Of a DNA stretch of 64,000 nucleotides, positions 26,346 through 35,087 are shown one piece after another; the first letter of the stretch is position 1, and every line of letters starts with the position of its first letter. This DNA is from CAWAMD01 sp963783045 (GTDB taxonomy: Bacteria; Actinomycetota; Nitriliruptoria; Nitriliruptorales; Nitriliruptoraceae): assembly GCA_963783045.1 (NCBI GenBank), contig CAWAMD010000005.1:930001-994000 (forward strand), given 5' to 3'. The notes under the pieces are model-generated. The model saw only the letters and a list, made by a program, of their open reading frames with translations. It had not been told where the DNA came from and made no database searches. A program made the position numbers and the translations under genes.

Positions 26346-26836
26346 GCGGCTACTCCGGTCCCGAGTTGCTCGCGGCGGACCATATCCTCGACGAATTCGA
26401 CTGCGGCGACGACCTGCTCAACGAGTGGCTCAAGCGCCGCGCCCGCGCCAACCAGCACAGCGGCGCCAGCCGGACCTGGGTCGCCATCGACCACAACCGG
26501 CGCGTCGTCGGCTTCTACGCGTCCAGCACTGCCGTCATCATGCGGAGCAGCGCCACGAAGCGGGCGGCCCGGAATCAGCCCGATCCCATCCCCGCGCTGC
26601 TGCTCGGTCGACTGGCGATCGACCGACGCCATCGGCGCCAGGGACTCGCTCGCGCCCTGTTGAAGCACTTCCTTCTCAAGTCCCTCGAGGTTGCGGAACT
26701 CACCGGGGTCCGCGTGCTTCTCGTCCACGCCAAGGATCAGCAGGCCGCAGACTTCTACAGACACCACGACTTCCAGCCCTCGCCAATTGACGACCTCACC
26801 CTGATGCTGTTGGCCAGTGACATCCTCGCTCCGTAG
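26342..26836 (+). CDS. tacT: GNAT-family toxin (TacT-like acetyltransferase)
   Basis: A 164-residue GNAT enzyme that in this family acetylates the amino group of charged tRNAs and halts translation. The acetyl-CoA loop is RRQGLARALL, preceded by LLLGRLAIDRRHR, and the C-terminal YRHHDFQP carries the catalytic Tyr. The N-terminal FDCGDDLLNEWLKRRA is typical of TacT/AtaT2. The GTG start is coupled to the antitoxin stop. The fold appears complete. Confidence 0.88.
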   Translation: MSGYSGPELLAADHILDEFDCGDDLLNEWLKRRARANQHSGASRTWVAIDHNRRVVGFYASSTAVIMRSSATKRAARNQPDPIPALLLGRLAIDRRHRRQGLARALLKHFLLKSLEVAELTGVRVLLVHAKDQQAADFYRHHDFQPSPIDDLTLMLLASDILAP

Positions 26837-26917
26837 TCCTGGGTCCGCTTGCACGCACAGGCCCGAAGTGAACCCCGATGAAGGCAAGCCGCGCCCGGGG
26901 AAGTCCGAGGTAGGGAG

Positions 26918-27160
26918 ATGCCGCGACGGCGAAGAAGACGTGCGCCACACCACCCGGGCCACACCTCCGTGATCTTCGACGACGACCTCGCAGCAGAAGC
27001 GCGCCAGCTCGGCATCAACGGGTCCGAGGCCGCACGCGAGGGGCTCCGATAGACCATCCGGCGCCGGCGCGCCGAACGTGATCGCGAGGCCTACCTGGCC
27101 CACCCCGAGGCCGAGGACGCCGAACGGGGAATGGCTGCGCGGGCGTCGGGCGAACCATGA
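26918..27160 (+). pseudogene. CcdA-like antitoxin interrupted by a stop codon
   Basis: From ATG 26918 (AGGTAGGG upstream) the frame reads to VIFDDDLAAEARQLGINGS, then EAAREGLR, a TAG at 27050-27052, and on to RRRRAERDREAYLAHPEAED and a natural TGA. The pieces before and after the stop match the two halves of small CcdA-type antitoxins: the ribbon-helix-helix with a LGIN motif, and a charged tail. No CcdB toxin gene follows. A single nonsense change explains the break. Confidence 0.65.
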
Positions 27161-27223
27161 GGCGTGGTGAGCTGTGACCCGCGCGGGGTTGCGGGGCGGA
27201 CTTGCCTCTCGCCTATTCAGTGT

Positions 27224-27239
27224 TACTATGTACTAGTAC
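27224..27239 (+). promoter_or_regulatory. Promoter and palindromic operator of the PadR operon
   Basis: TACTAT (27224-27229) resembles a -10 element, and it is followed by the perfect 10-bp palindrome GTACTAGTAC (27230-27239), just before the padR start. The AT-rich stretch stands out in this genome. Binding by the adjacent PadR repressor is inferred. Confidence 0.5.
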
Positions 27240-27248
27240 TCGGTGACA

Positions 27249-27605
27249 ATGAGTAGCGATCGGTCGACGTGGTCCATGGGCAAGCTTGTGACGGAGATGC
27301 TCAAGGGGACGCTGGAGGGCATCGTCCTCGCCATCCTGTCCGCTCGGCCTGCCTACGGCTACGAGATCACGGCGTGGCTGCGGGATCGCGGCTTCACCGA
27401 CATCGCCGAAGGAACCGTCTACGCGCTGCTCGTCAGGATCGAGCAACGCGGCCTCGTCGACGTGGAGAAGGTCCCGTCCGAGAAGGGGCCGCCGCGCAAG
27501 GTGTACTCCCTCAACGCTCAGGGACGGGCACAGCTCGAAGAGTTCTGGAGGACCTGGAGCTTCCTCGTGGAACGACTGGAACAGCTCCGCGAAGGAGAGA
27601 CGTGA
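27249..27605 (+). CDS. PadR-family transcriptional regulator
   Basis: A 118-residue winged-helix protein: KGTLEGIVLAILSARPAYGYEI is the PadR signature, then GFTDIAEGTVYALLVRIEQRG as recognition helix region and GPPRKVYSLNAQGR as wing. ATG 27249 is used; GTG 27243 is also possible. It heads a four-gene operon with a drug-exporter-like ABC pair and most likely represses it, being released by an unknown ligand. Confidence 0.88.
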   Translation: MSSDRSTWSMGKLVTEMLKGTLEGIVLAILSARPAYGYEITAWLRDRGFTDIAEGTVYALLVRIEQRGLVDVEKVPSEKGPPRKVYSLNAQGRAQLEEFWRTWSFLVERLEQLREGET

Positions 27606-27976
27606 GCATGGCCGCGAAGTGGATCGAGACCCTGACCGGATCGCTCGAGAACAAGAAGCAGTACAAGCGGCACCGAGCGCGGATCGACGCGCTGCCGGAG
27701 CCGTACGCCGCCGTCAACAAGGCGCTCGACCGCTACCTCATGTACTACGGCGGCGTCACGGACGGCGAGACCATCATCACGATGCTCGGCGACCTCGCGG
27801 ACCTGTGGGAACGCGCGGCCGTGGACGGGACCCCGGTGCGCGACATCGTCGGCGACGACCCGGTCGAGTTCGCCGAGACCTTCGCGCAGTCCTACACCGG
27901 CACGCGGTGGATCGACAAGGAGCGCGCTCGCCTCGTCAGGGCGATCGAGACCGCAGAGCGGCAGGGGCAGAGGTGA
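27602..27976 (+). CDS. DUF1048 family protein
   Basis: A 124-residue all-helical protein with the DUF1048 pattern: KKQYKRHRARIDALPEPY, then DRYLMYYGG and a dimer-like acidic region, ending in a basic helix. This family almost always sits between a PadR regulator and an ABC transporter, as here, and its role is unknown. GTG 27602 overlaps the PadR stop (GTGA), and its own stop overlaps the ATPase start. Confidence 0.82.
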   Translation: MSMAAKWIETLTGSLENKKQYKRHRARIDALPEPYAAVNKALDRYLMYYGGVTDGETIITMLGDLADLWERAAVDGTPVRDIVGDDPVEFAETFAQSYTGTRWIDKERARLVRAIETAERQGQR

Positions 27977-28791
27977 CCGCGCCGCCTGTTGCCCCGCCCG
28001 CGATCCGGGTCCGTGGTCTCGAGAAGTCGTACGGGGACGTGCAGGTGCTGCGGGGCGTGGACCTCGACGTGGCGCGGGGCAGCATCCTCGCCCTGCTCGG
28101 CGCGAACGGCGCTGGCAAGACCACCGTCGTGCACATCCTGTCCACGCTGCTCGAGGCCGACGAGGGGTCGGCGACGGTCAACGGATTCGACGTCGCCACG
28201 CACGCTGCGCAGGCGCGGACGTCGTTCAGCCTCACCGGACAGTTCGCGGCCGTCGACGAGATCCTCACCGGGCGGGAGAACCTGATCCTGGTCGCCCGTC
28301 TCCGCCACGTCGACGATCCGGCCGCGACCGCGGAGCGCCTGCTCGAGCGGTTCTCGTTGACCGATGCGGCCGCCCGGCGGGTCGCGACGTACTCGGGAGG
28401 GATGCGCCGCCGCCTCGACATCGCGATGAGCCTCATCGGCGACCCGCCGGTCATCTTCCTCGACGAGCCGACGACCGGCCTCGACCCCCAGGCGCGGCTC
28501 GAGGTGTGGCGGGCCGTCAAGGCACTCGCCGGGCAGGGCACCACGGTGCTGCTCACGACCCAACACCTCGAGGAGGCCGAGCACCTCGCCGACCGGATCG
28601 CGATCCTGCACGAGGGTCGGATCATCGTGAACGGCACCCTCGCCGAGCTCAAACGGCTGCTCCCGCCTGCCCGGGTCGAGTACGTCGAGAAGCAGCCCAG
28701 CCTCGAGGACGTCTTCCTCGCCCTCGTCGGTGACGGGAACACACACGGCAACACGACGACGGCACCATCGACGAGCGAGGACCACCGATGA
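27973..28791 (+). CDS. ABC transporter ATP-binding protein (DrrA-like)
   Basis: A 272-residue ATPase: Walker A GANGAGKTT, signature YSGGMRRRL, Walker B VIFLDEPTTGLDP, and the switch His in TTQHLEEAE. The C-terminal about 50 residues follow the DrrA pattern (PSLEDVFLALVG), typical of daunorubicin-type exporters. GTG 27973 overlaps the DUF1048 stop. It pairs with the permease that follows with a 4-nt overlap. Confidence 0.93.
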   Translation: MTAPPVAPPAIRVRGLEKSYGDVQVLRGVDLDVARGSILALLGANGAGKTTVVHILSTLLEADEGSATVNGFDVATHAAQARTSFSLTGQFAAVDEILTGRENLILVARLRHVDDPAATAERLLERFSLTDAAARRVATYSGGMRRRLDIAMSLIGDPPVIFLDEPTTGLDPQARLEVWRAVKALAGQGTTVLLTTQHLEEAEHLADRIAILHEGRIIVNGTLAELKRLLPPARVEYVEKQPSLEDVFLALVGDGNTHGNTTTAPSTSEDHR

Positions 28792-29549
28792 CCACCGACG
28801 CGGTCAGCGACACGGCCGTCCTGCTGGGACGCTCCCTGCGCCACATCACCCGCAGCGTGGACACGATCATCACGACCACCGTCATGCCGATCGCGTTCCT
28901 GCTGCTGTTCGTCTACGTGTTCGGCGGGGCCATCGAGGCAGGCTCCGAGTCGTACGTGAGCTACCTGCTGCCCGGCATCCTGCTCATCACGATCGCGTCG
29001 GGCATCTCCTACACCGCCTTCCGGCTCTTCCTCGACATGCAGAGCGGCATCTTCTCCCGATTCCAGTCGATGCCGATCGCACGGCCGGCGGTGCTGTGGG
29101 CCCACGTACTGACGTCGCTGGTCGCCAACACGATCTCGCTGTCGGTCGTCGTGCTCGTCGCACTGCTCATGGGCTTCCGTTCAGGGGCGGGAGCGCTGGC
29201 GTGGCTGGCGGTCGCCGGAATCCTGCTCCTGGTCACCCTGGCGCTGACCTGGATCGCCGTGATCCCCGGTCTGTCCGCGACGTCCGCCGACGGCGCGAGC
29301 GCGTTCTCCTATCCGCTCGTCTTCCTCCCCTTCGTCAGCTCGGCATTCGTGCCCACGGACACCATGCCCGGGCCGGTGCGCGCCTTCGCCGAGCACCAAC
29401 CGGTGACGTCCATCGTCAACGCGATCCGTGACCTGCTCGCACAGCGGCCAGTCGGCACCGACATCTGGATCGCCCTCGCGTGGTGTGTCGGCATCCTCGT
29501 CCTCGCGTACGCCATCGCGATGGCCACCTACCACCGCAGGATGGTGTGA
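28788..29549 (+). CDS. ABC-2 type transporter permease (DrrB-like)
   Basis: A 253-residue permease with six hydrophobic helices and the ABC-2 motif block VYVFGGAIEAGSESYVSYLL then PGILLITIASG near the N-terminus and FAEHQPVTSIVNAIRDLL near the C-terminus. With the preceding ATPase it forms an exporter for lipophilic compounds. Start ATGA overlaps the ATPase stop; last gene of the PadR operon. Confidence 0.92.
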   Translation: MTTDAVSDTAVLLGRSLRHITRSVDTIITTTVMPIAFLLLFVYVFGGAIEAGSESYVSYLLPGILLITIASGISYTAFRLFLDMQSGIFSRFQSMPIARPAVLWAHVLTSLVANTISLSVVVLVALLMGFRSGAGALAWLAVAGILLLVTLALTWIAVIPGLSATSADGASAFSYPLVFLPFVSSAFVPTDTMPGPVRAFAEHQPVTSIVNAIRDLLAQRPVGTDIWIALAWCVGILVLAYAIAMATYHRRMV

Positions 29550-29654
29550 GACGAGGGTGAGGACCCCACCGAGTCCGGCTGCTCGAAGACCTGCTCGAAG
29601 TCCCGACGAGGGCTGCCGATCGTGCACGCGTGTGTGGTCGGCCGGGACCGGCCG

Positions 29655-30158
29655 TCACCCCCTGGCGCGCTCGCCGCGAGCTGCGCTCTCCACGATGGCG
29701 TCGATCCGTCGTCGGCGGGTCTCGTCCTTCACCGCGCTGACGACCCAGAACAGCATCTGCTTCCGGGCCGACGGCGGGAAGGCGTCCCAGGCCTGCCGGG
29801 CAGCCGGGACCTCGTCCAGGCCGGCAGCGAGGTCGTCGGGCTCGACCAGTGCCTCGACGTCGTCGAGGATGGACCACCACCCGTTGGCCTTGGCGACCTC
29901 GACCGCCCGCCGCCCGCCGGGTCCCATCCGGCCCTCGGCCTCCAGGCGGGCCACCCGTTCCTTGTTGCTGCGCGCCCACGTCGATCGCGGCTTGCGGGGC
30001 GTGATCAGCTGCATCCCGCGCTCGTCGTCGAGCGCATTGACCGTGGAATCCACCCACCCGACACACAGTGCCTCCTCGACGATCGCGTCGTACGACACCC
30101 TGGCGCGTCCCGTCGACGACCGCCACGACAGTGCCTTCGGTTGCCCTCGGGCCATCAT
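29655..30158 (-). CDS. YdeI/OmpD-associated family protein, possibly N-terminally truncated
   Basis: A 167-residue protein with the YdeI block EEALCVGWVDSTVNALDDER then MQLITPRKPRSTW, the NKERVARLEAEGRM segment, and a C-terminal FPPSARKQMLFWV. Family members usually have about 25 more residues before STGRARVSYDA, and no such sequence is found upstream in this frame, so the N-terminus may have been lost. The start is one of two adjacent ATGs at 30158/30155. The function is unknown. Confidence 0.65.
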   Translation of the reverse strand: MMARGQPKALSWRSSTGRARVSYDAIVEEALCVGWVDSTVNALDDERGMQLITPRKPRSTWARSNKERVARLEAEGRMGPGGRRAVEVAKANGWWSILDDVEALVEPDDLAAGLDEVPAARQAWDAFPPSARKQMLFWVVSAVKDETRRRRIDAIVESAARGERARG

Positions 30159-30193
30159 GCCCGACCCCGCGATCGCCGTGGGCGCGAAGCCGC

Positions 30194-30685
30194 TCAGCCC
30201 TCGGCGAGCAGCGCGTCGATCTGCTCGATCGCGGCGCGGATGCCCTCCTCCATGCCCATCGCCAGCGCCTGCTCGAAGTCGGCGGAGGTGTCGTAGGTCG
30301 AGGTGATCGTCATGCGCGTGTGCGCGTCGTCCACCGCCTCGATCGCCACCTCGGCACGGCTGACGGGCAGGTCGTCGTCGGGCTCCCCGTCGTCGTCGGC
30401 GAAGCCGTCCCGGAAGACGAGGCGGCGCGGAGGCTCGACCTCCAGGACCCGCCAGTAGCCCCTGTGCCGATCCCCGTCTGGCCCCGCCATGACGTAGGTG
30501 ACGTGCCCACCGGCACGCAGCTCGTGGTCGAGGACGGTGGCCCGGTAGGGATCCGGGCCCCACCAGCGCTCGAGCTGGCGCGGGTCGGCCCACAGCCGCC
30601 ACACGCGGTCGGGCGAGGCGCCGAACACGCTCGTCACGACCAGGGTCGCGTTCTCGAGGTCCTTGGTGATGTCGACGGTGCTCAT
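30194..30685 (-). CDS. SRPBCC (AHSA1/START-like) protein
   Basis: A 163-residue helix-grip protein: ASPDRVWRLWADPRQLERWWGP at the N-terminus, the central HRGYWRVLEVEPPRRLVF and the C-terminal helix MGMEEGIRAAIEQIDALL. It probably binds a small hydrophobic ligand. The ATG overlaps the stop of the ArsR regulator by 4 nt, a very common pairing in which the regulator and SRPBCC gene form one operon. Confidence 0.86.
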   Translation of the reverse strand: MSTVDITKDLENATLVVTSVFGASPDRVWRLWADPRQLERWWGPDPYRATVLDHELRAGGHVTYVMAGPDGDRHRGYWRVLEVEPPRRLVFRDGFADDDGEPDDDLPVSRAEVAIEAVDDAHTRMTITSTYDTSADFEQALAMGMEEGIRAAIEQIDALLAEG

Positions 30686-31059
30686 CGCTGGCTCTCCTGG
30701 TCCGTGCTGGCGACGTCCCCATCCGGGAGGTCGTCCTCGTCGAGCAGGTCGTGCATGCGACCGACGCGGCCGCGCCAGATCTCCTCGTAGTGATCGAGCA
30801 CCACCCGGGCGTTGCGGAGCCCGTCCATGTCCGTGGTCACCACGCGGCGACGCCCCTCGGGGCGCTTGCGCACCAGGCCCGCCCGCTCCAGCACGGCCAC
30901 GTGCTTCTGCACTGCGGCGAAGCTCATCGGGTACAGATCCGCAAGCTCGGAGATGCCGAGATCTCCACCCGTCGCCCGCGACAGGATGTCCCGTCGCGTG
31001 GCGTCGGCCAAGGCCCCGAAGACCGCGTCGGCCCGCTCGTCGGTGATCGTCGTTCCCAT
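30682..31059 (-). CDS. ArsR-family (SdpR-like) transcriptional regulator
   Basis: A 125-residue winged-helix protein: AVFGALADATRRDILSRA, then ISELADLYPMSFAAVQKHVA as recognition helix and RKRPEGRRRVVTTD as wing. It has no metal-binding cysteines, as in SdpR-type members. ATG 31059 is chosen because it fits the family and lies inside the long palindrome that probably serves as its own operator. It is co-transcribed with the SRPBCC gene. Confidence 0.87.
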   Translation of the reverse strand: MGTTITDERADAVFGALADATRRDILSRATGGDLGISELADLYPMSFAAVQKHVAVLERAGLVRKRPEGRRRVVTTDMDGLRNARVVLDHYEEIWRGRVGRMHDLLDEDDLPDGDVASTDQESQR

Positions 31060-31089
31060 ATGTACAACCATATGGTTGTACATATGGGA
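31054..31089. promoter_or_regulatory. 36-bp perfect palindrome over the ArsR start codon
   Basis: Every base from 31054 to 31089 pairs with its mirror; the core is TACAACCATATGGTTGTA, extended on both sides by CATATG half-sites and CCC/GGG. It overlaps the arsR ATG, so a bound repressor would cover the transcription start. It is probably the autoregulatory operator. Confidence 0.75.
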
Positions 31090-31271
31090 CGTTAAGGGCC
31101 TGGCTCGGGCAGGATCTCGACGTAGTGGTCCGCCCTTGCCTCGACACATGAACCGGGCATGCGCGTCAGCGCCGGCGATCGGCCCGGACTTCCCTGCGAC
31201 GCCGGTGGTTCTCTACGATTCCCACCGGCGGCCGCCGAACGGCGCTCCCGCCTCGTCCGCTCGGAGACTCC

Positions 31272-32967
31272 GTGATCCTCTTCCACCCGAACCGGACCGA
31301 CTTCTCACACCTGGACGAGGAGTCCCGCCGGATCGTGAGCGGTCTCGTCGAGTGGTTCGAGTCGAGGGGCAAGGAGCGGCTCAAGCACGACGACCACGAG
31401 CGGGTCTGGTACCAGGACTTCATCGACGCGCAGCGCGACCTCGGTCTGTTCGCGTCCTTCCTCTCGCCCGAGGGCGAAGGCGAGGACGGCACCCGCTGGG
31501 ACACGACCCGCATCGACGCGGTCAACGAGGTGCTCGGCTTCTACGGGCTGATGTACTGGTACACCTGGCAGGTCAGCATCCTCGGGCTCGGCCCGATCTG
31601 GATGAGCGACAACGGCGAGGCGAAGGCCCGTGCGGCGCAGCTCCTGCGCGACGGCGAGGTGTTCGCGTTCGGGCTGTCGGAGAAGGAGCACGGCGCCGAC
31701 ATCTACTCGACCGACATGCTGCTGTCCCCGTCCGACGACGGCACGCTGACCGCCAACGGCGGGAAGTACTACATCGGCAACGCCAACGTGTCGCGGATGA
31801 CCGCGACGTTCGGCAAGCGGACCGACACCGACACCTACGTGTTCTTCGCGGCGGACAGCCAGCGCGACGAGTACGAGGTCGTCAAGAACGTCGTCAACAG
31901 CCAGAACTTCGTCGCGCAGTACGAGCTGCACGACTATCCGGTGTCGCCCCAGGAACGTCCTCCACGAGGGCGACGACGCCTGGAACGCGGCGCTGAACAC
32001 CGTGAACATCGGGAAGTTCAACCTCGGGTGGGCGTCGATCGGTATCTGCACCCACGCCCTGTACGAAGGCGTCACCCACGCCGCCAACCGCAACCTGTAC
32101 GGCAACCGGGTCACCGACTTCCCGCACGTGCGTCGGCTTCTCACCGACGCCTACGTCCGCCTGACGGCGATGAAGCTGTTCGCGTCTCGGGCCGAGGACT
32201 ACCTGCGGGTCGCCTCCCCCGAGGACCGCCGCTACCTGCTGTTCAACCCGCTGGTGAAGATGAAGGTCACCCTCGAGGGTGAGCGCGTCATCGACGACAT
32301 CTGGGACGTCATCGCCGCCAAGGGCTTCGAGAAGGACACCTACTTCGAAGCGGCCGCCCGCGACATCCGTGCCCTGCCGAAGCTCGAGGGAACCGTCCAC
32401 GTCAACCTCGCCCTCGTGCTGAAGTTCCTGCCGCAGTTCCTGTTCAACCCGGCCGAGTACCCGCCGGTTCCGACGGTGGACGAGCCCCGCAACGACGACT
32501 TCCTGTTCGCCCAGGGGCCCACGAAGGGGCTCTCGAAGATCCAGTTCCACGACTGGCGCACCGCCTTCGAGGGCTGGGACCTGGACAACGTCGCCGTGTT
32601 CGCCGAGCAGGTGGAGGCGTTCACGCAGCTGCTCACGAACGCACCGCCGGCCGACGAGCAGCAGCAGGACCTCGATCTGCTGCTGTCCGTCGGCCAGGTG
32701 TTCAGCCTCGTGCCCTACGCCCAGCTGATCCTCGAGCAGGCGCGCATCCTCGACCTCGACGGCGCCTTCGTCGACCGACTGTTCGCGGTGCTGGTCGCCG
32801 ACCTGTCCGCCTACGCCCTGGAGCTGCACTCCCGTGCCGGCGCGACCCGCGAGCAGGCGGATGGGGCGCTCGGGCTCATCCAACGTCCGGTCGCGGACCC
32901 GGAGCGCGACGAGCAGGTCTTCAAGGACGTGCACGCGCTGTCAGGCACCTACGAGATGCGCCCCTGA
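31272..32967 (+). CDS. Acyl-CoA dehydrogenase/oxidase family protein, frameshifted
   Basis: Two frames together give about 565 residues. The first part (31272 to about 31950) carries the N-terminal helical domain and the middle beta-domain (AFGLSEKEHGADIYSTDML, NGGKYYIGNANVSRM). The second (about 31950-32967) carries the C-terminal flavin domain (NIGKFNLGWASIGICTHALY and GNRVTDFPHVRRLL). They join if one base is removed from GGAACGTCC (31950-31958), giving SPQDVLHEGDDAW. It is expected to oxidise an acyl-CoA using FAD. Substrate range and the electron acceptor are unknown. The last 19 nt overlap the convergent gene. Confidence 0.82.
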
Positions 32968-33959
32968 TCCTCGGCACTACCGGTGGCGGCCTGGCAGGGG
33001 GTCGACGGGCGGTGGCCGATCTCGAGCCCGGCGAGGTCGGTCTCGCCGCGGTAGCGGACCCGACCGTCGACCTCGAGGAAGAGCCGGGCCGCGAGATGCT
33101 CGAGGTCGGTGTCGACGTTCCGGCGCTCGGCCGGGAGTGGGACCGGCAACACGTGCGGGCGCCCCGTCGCGGTGCCCAGGACGCGGATCCGGTAGCCGGC
33201 GCTGCGGGCCTCGACCCGCCAGCGTTCGCCGTCGGCCTGGCCGCGCACCCGGGACCACGGTGGCGTGAGGCGGATCACGTGCGCGCCGATGCGCACCACG
33301 ACGCCACCAACCGTCGCGGCCATCGGACCGGCGGTGAGGACCCCGCCGCTGAAGGCGACGCACACATCGGGTCGATCGAAGCCGTGCGCCTGCCCCCACC
33401 ACCACCGCTCGGGGAACCCCGCCCCCCAGTTCTTCTCCGCGTACACCTCGGCGTCGCGGATCCTCCACGTGACCTCGCCCAGGCGCGCCGACCCCGACGC
33501 GCCGCCACCGAGGAGGTGTGGATGCCAGTACTGGCCGAGAAACGGCACGGCGGAGAACACCCCGCCGCCTCCGAGTGCACGGGGCCAGTCCACCGGCCGG
33601 TGGAGCGAGAGCTCGACGCGGGCGTCGGCGCCGAGGTCGACCGCGACCCCGCCGGCGTCGGCTCTGAAGGCACCGTCACCGGCGGTGACCCGGAACCGAT
33701 CCGTCGCCGCATGGGCCCCCGGGAGCACGGCCGAGCGGACGAAGCCACCGGGCTCGCCTGCGACCGCGACGGTCGCCCAGTCCCCGGCGGGGTGGCGGTT
33801 GACCCCGCACAGCACGACCAGCACACGGCGCGAGGCGACGTCCGTGACCCGCCAGAAGTAGCCCTCCATCTCCGCGCCGTGGGACGGACGGGGGTCACCC
33901 AGCGGCAGGGTGGCGCCGGTCCGTCGGTAGAGCTCGTCGAGCAGGTTCCAGGTGCGCAT
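32949..33959 (-). CDS. Tocopherol-cyclase-like protein
   Basis: A 336-residue protein with the blocks GYFWRVTD, GQYWHPHLLGG, and YAEKNWGAGFPERWWWGQAH then GF, the signature of the tocopherol cyclase/carotenoid-hydratase-like beta-barrel family. In plants and cyanobacteria the enzyme makes the chromanol ring. In heterotrophic actinobacteria the substrate is unknown and may be another lipid or quinone. The ATG is at 33959. Its 3' end overlaps the acyl-CoA dehydrogenase gene. The C-terminal about 15 residues are polar and probably disordered. Confidence 0.8.
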   Translation of the reverse strand: MRTWNLLDELYRRTGATLPLGDPRPSHGAEMEGYFWRVTDVASRRVLVVLCGVNRHPAGDWATVAVAGEPGGFVRSAVLPGAHAATDRFRVTAGDGAFRADAGGVAVDLGADARVELSLHRPVDWPRALGGGGVFSAVPFLGQYWHPHLLGGGASGSARLGEVTWRIRDAEVYAEKNWGAGFPERWWWGQAHGFDRPDVCVAFSGGVLTAGPMAATVGGVVVRIGAHVIRLTPPWSRVRGQADGERWRVEARSAGYRIRVLGTATGRPHVLPVPLPAERRNVDTDLEHLAARLFLEVDGRVRYRGETDLAGLEIGHRPSTPCQAATGSAEDQGRIS

Positions 33960-34049
33960 GGTCGGTGGCCTCCAGGACCTCGCCGGCAGTCGATGCCCAT
34001 CCGCAGCAGCCTGCCACGCGGTTCCCTGCGGCTGAACCGGCCACCGCTC

Positions 34050-34961
34050 TCAGGCGGGGCGGTGGGCCGCCAGCTCGTCCTCCCCCGCGTCCCCTGCCGC
34101 GCCAGCCACGCCGACGAAGTCGACGACCGCCCGGCTGAACGCCAGCGGGTCCTCCTCGGGGGCGAAGTGGCCGACGCCCGGCAGGAGGACGAGGTCGGCG
34201 CCGAGGTCGTAGGCCACGCGCCGGGCGAGGTGCGCCGGCGTTGCCGGGTCCTTCTCGCCCCACACGACGAGCGTCGGCACCCGCAGCCGGTTCGGGGTCG
34301 CCGGCTCGGGCAGGAAGCTGACCCGGCGCCGGAACCGGCGCAGCGCCCAATCCACGACGGCCCGGCGCGACAGCGACCGGTAGTACTGCAGCCATGCCCG
34401 CGGGGCGTCCGCGACGGCCGCCGCGTAGGCGTCGACCACCTCGTCGGTCCAGGCCTCCTTGACCCGCGAGGCCATGCTGAGGCTCCCTGCCACGAGCTGA
34501 CGCGGCGCCACCCGGAACGCGATCTCCGGGAGCACCGGCACGTTGAGCAGCGGGATGTGCCAGGCACGACGCAGGTCGATCTGCCGATAGGGCGAGTCGG
34601 CGATCACGAGCGCCCGAACCCGCCCCGGGTGACGGAACGCGGTCGCCAGCGCGACGGCGCCACCCCAGTCATGGCCGATCAGCACCGCCTTGCGCACGTG
34701 CAGGTTGCGGATCAGCTGGCTGATCTCGTCGGCGAGCGTCTCCGGGTCGTAGCCCCTTCGTGGCTTCGAGGACTGACCGAAGCCCTTCAGGTCGGGCGCC
34801 ACCACGCGGTAACCGGCGTCCACCAGCAGCGGCGCGACCCGCCGCCACATCGACCCGTCCTCGGGCCAGCCGTGCAGCAGCACGGCGAGGTCGTCGCCGT
34901 GTCCGAGCACCCGCACGAAGAAGCGCGTGTCCCCGCCCGAAACGAACCCTTCACGCCACAC
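34050..34961 (-). CDS. Alpha/beta hydrolase, epoxide-hydrolase/haloalkane-dehalogenase-like
   Basis: A 303-residue hydrolase. The HGWPED oxyanion motif and the nucleophile elbow GHDWGG, with Asp as nucleophile, point to the epoxide hydrolase or dehalogenase branch instead of serine esterases. The catalytic His is in GVGHFAPEEDP. A cap region lies between about 135 and 225. Predicted cytoplasmic. It follows the same strand as the cyclase-like gene with a 90-bp gap; co-transcription is possible. Confidence 0.84.
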   Translation of the reverse strand: MWREGFVSGGDTRFFVRVLGHGDDLAVLLHGWPEDGSMWRRVAPLLVDAGYRVVAPDLKGFGQSSKPRRGYDPETLADEISQLIRNLHVRKAVLIGHDWGGAVALATAFRHPGRVRALVIADSPYRQIDLRRAWHIPLLNVPVLPEIAFRVAPRQLVAGSLSMASRVKEAWTDEVVDAYAAAVADAPRAWLQYYRSLSRRAVVDWALRRFRRRVSFLPEPATPNRLRVPTLVVWGEKDPATPAHLARRVAYDLGADLVLLPGVGHFAPEEDPLAFSRAVVDFVGVAGAAGDAGEDELAAHRPA

Positions 34962-35087
34962 GGTCGCCTCCCTGATTGCGTCGTGTCGAGCCTACCGAGA
35001 GGGCTGCCCCCGCCCGCTGACGGCCAGCCAGCGCCGGACGGACGATGCGGGCCGCAGCCGCTCGAGCGTGTGCCCTACGCTCGCGGC

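Noticed and set aside
25097..27160. A prophage, from the integrase end.
   Set aside because: Only the C-terminal tip of the integrase remains, with no structural, replication or lysis gene around it.
33012..35087. Long upstream extension of the sirtuin frame.
   Set aside because: Antisense to two well-defined genes, with no conserved motif until the sirtuin start at 35088.
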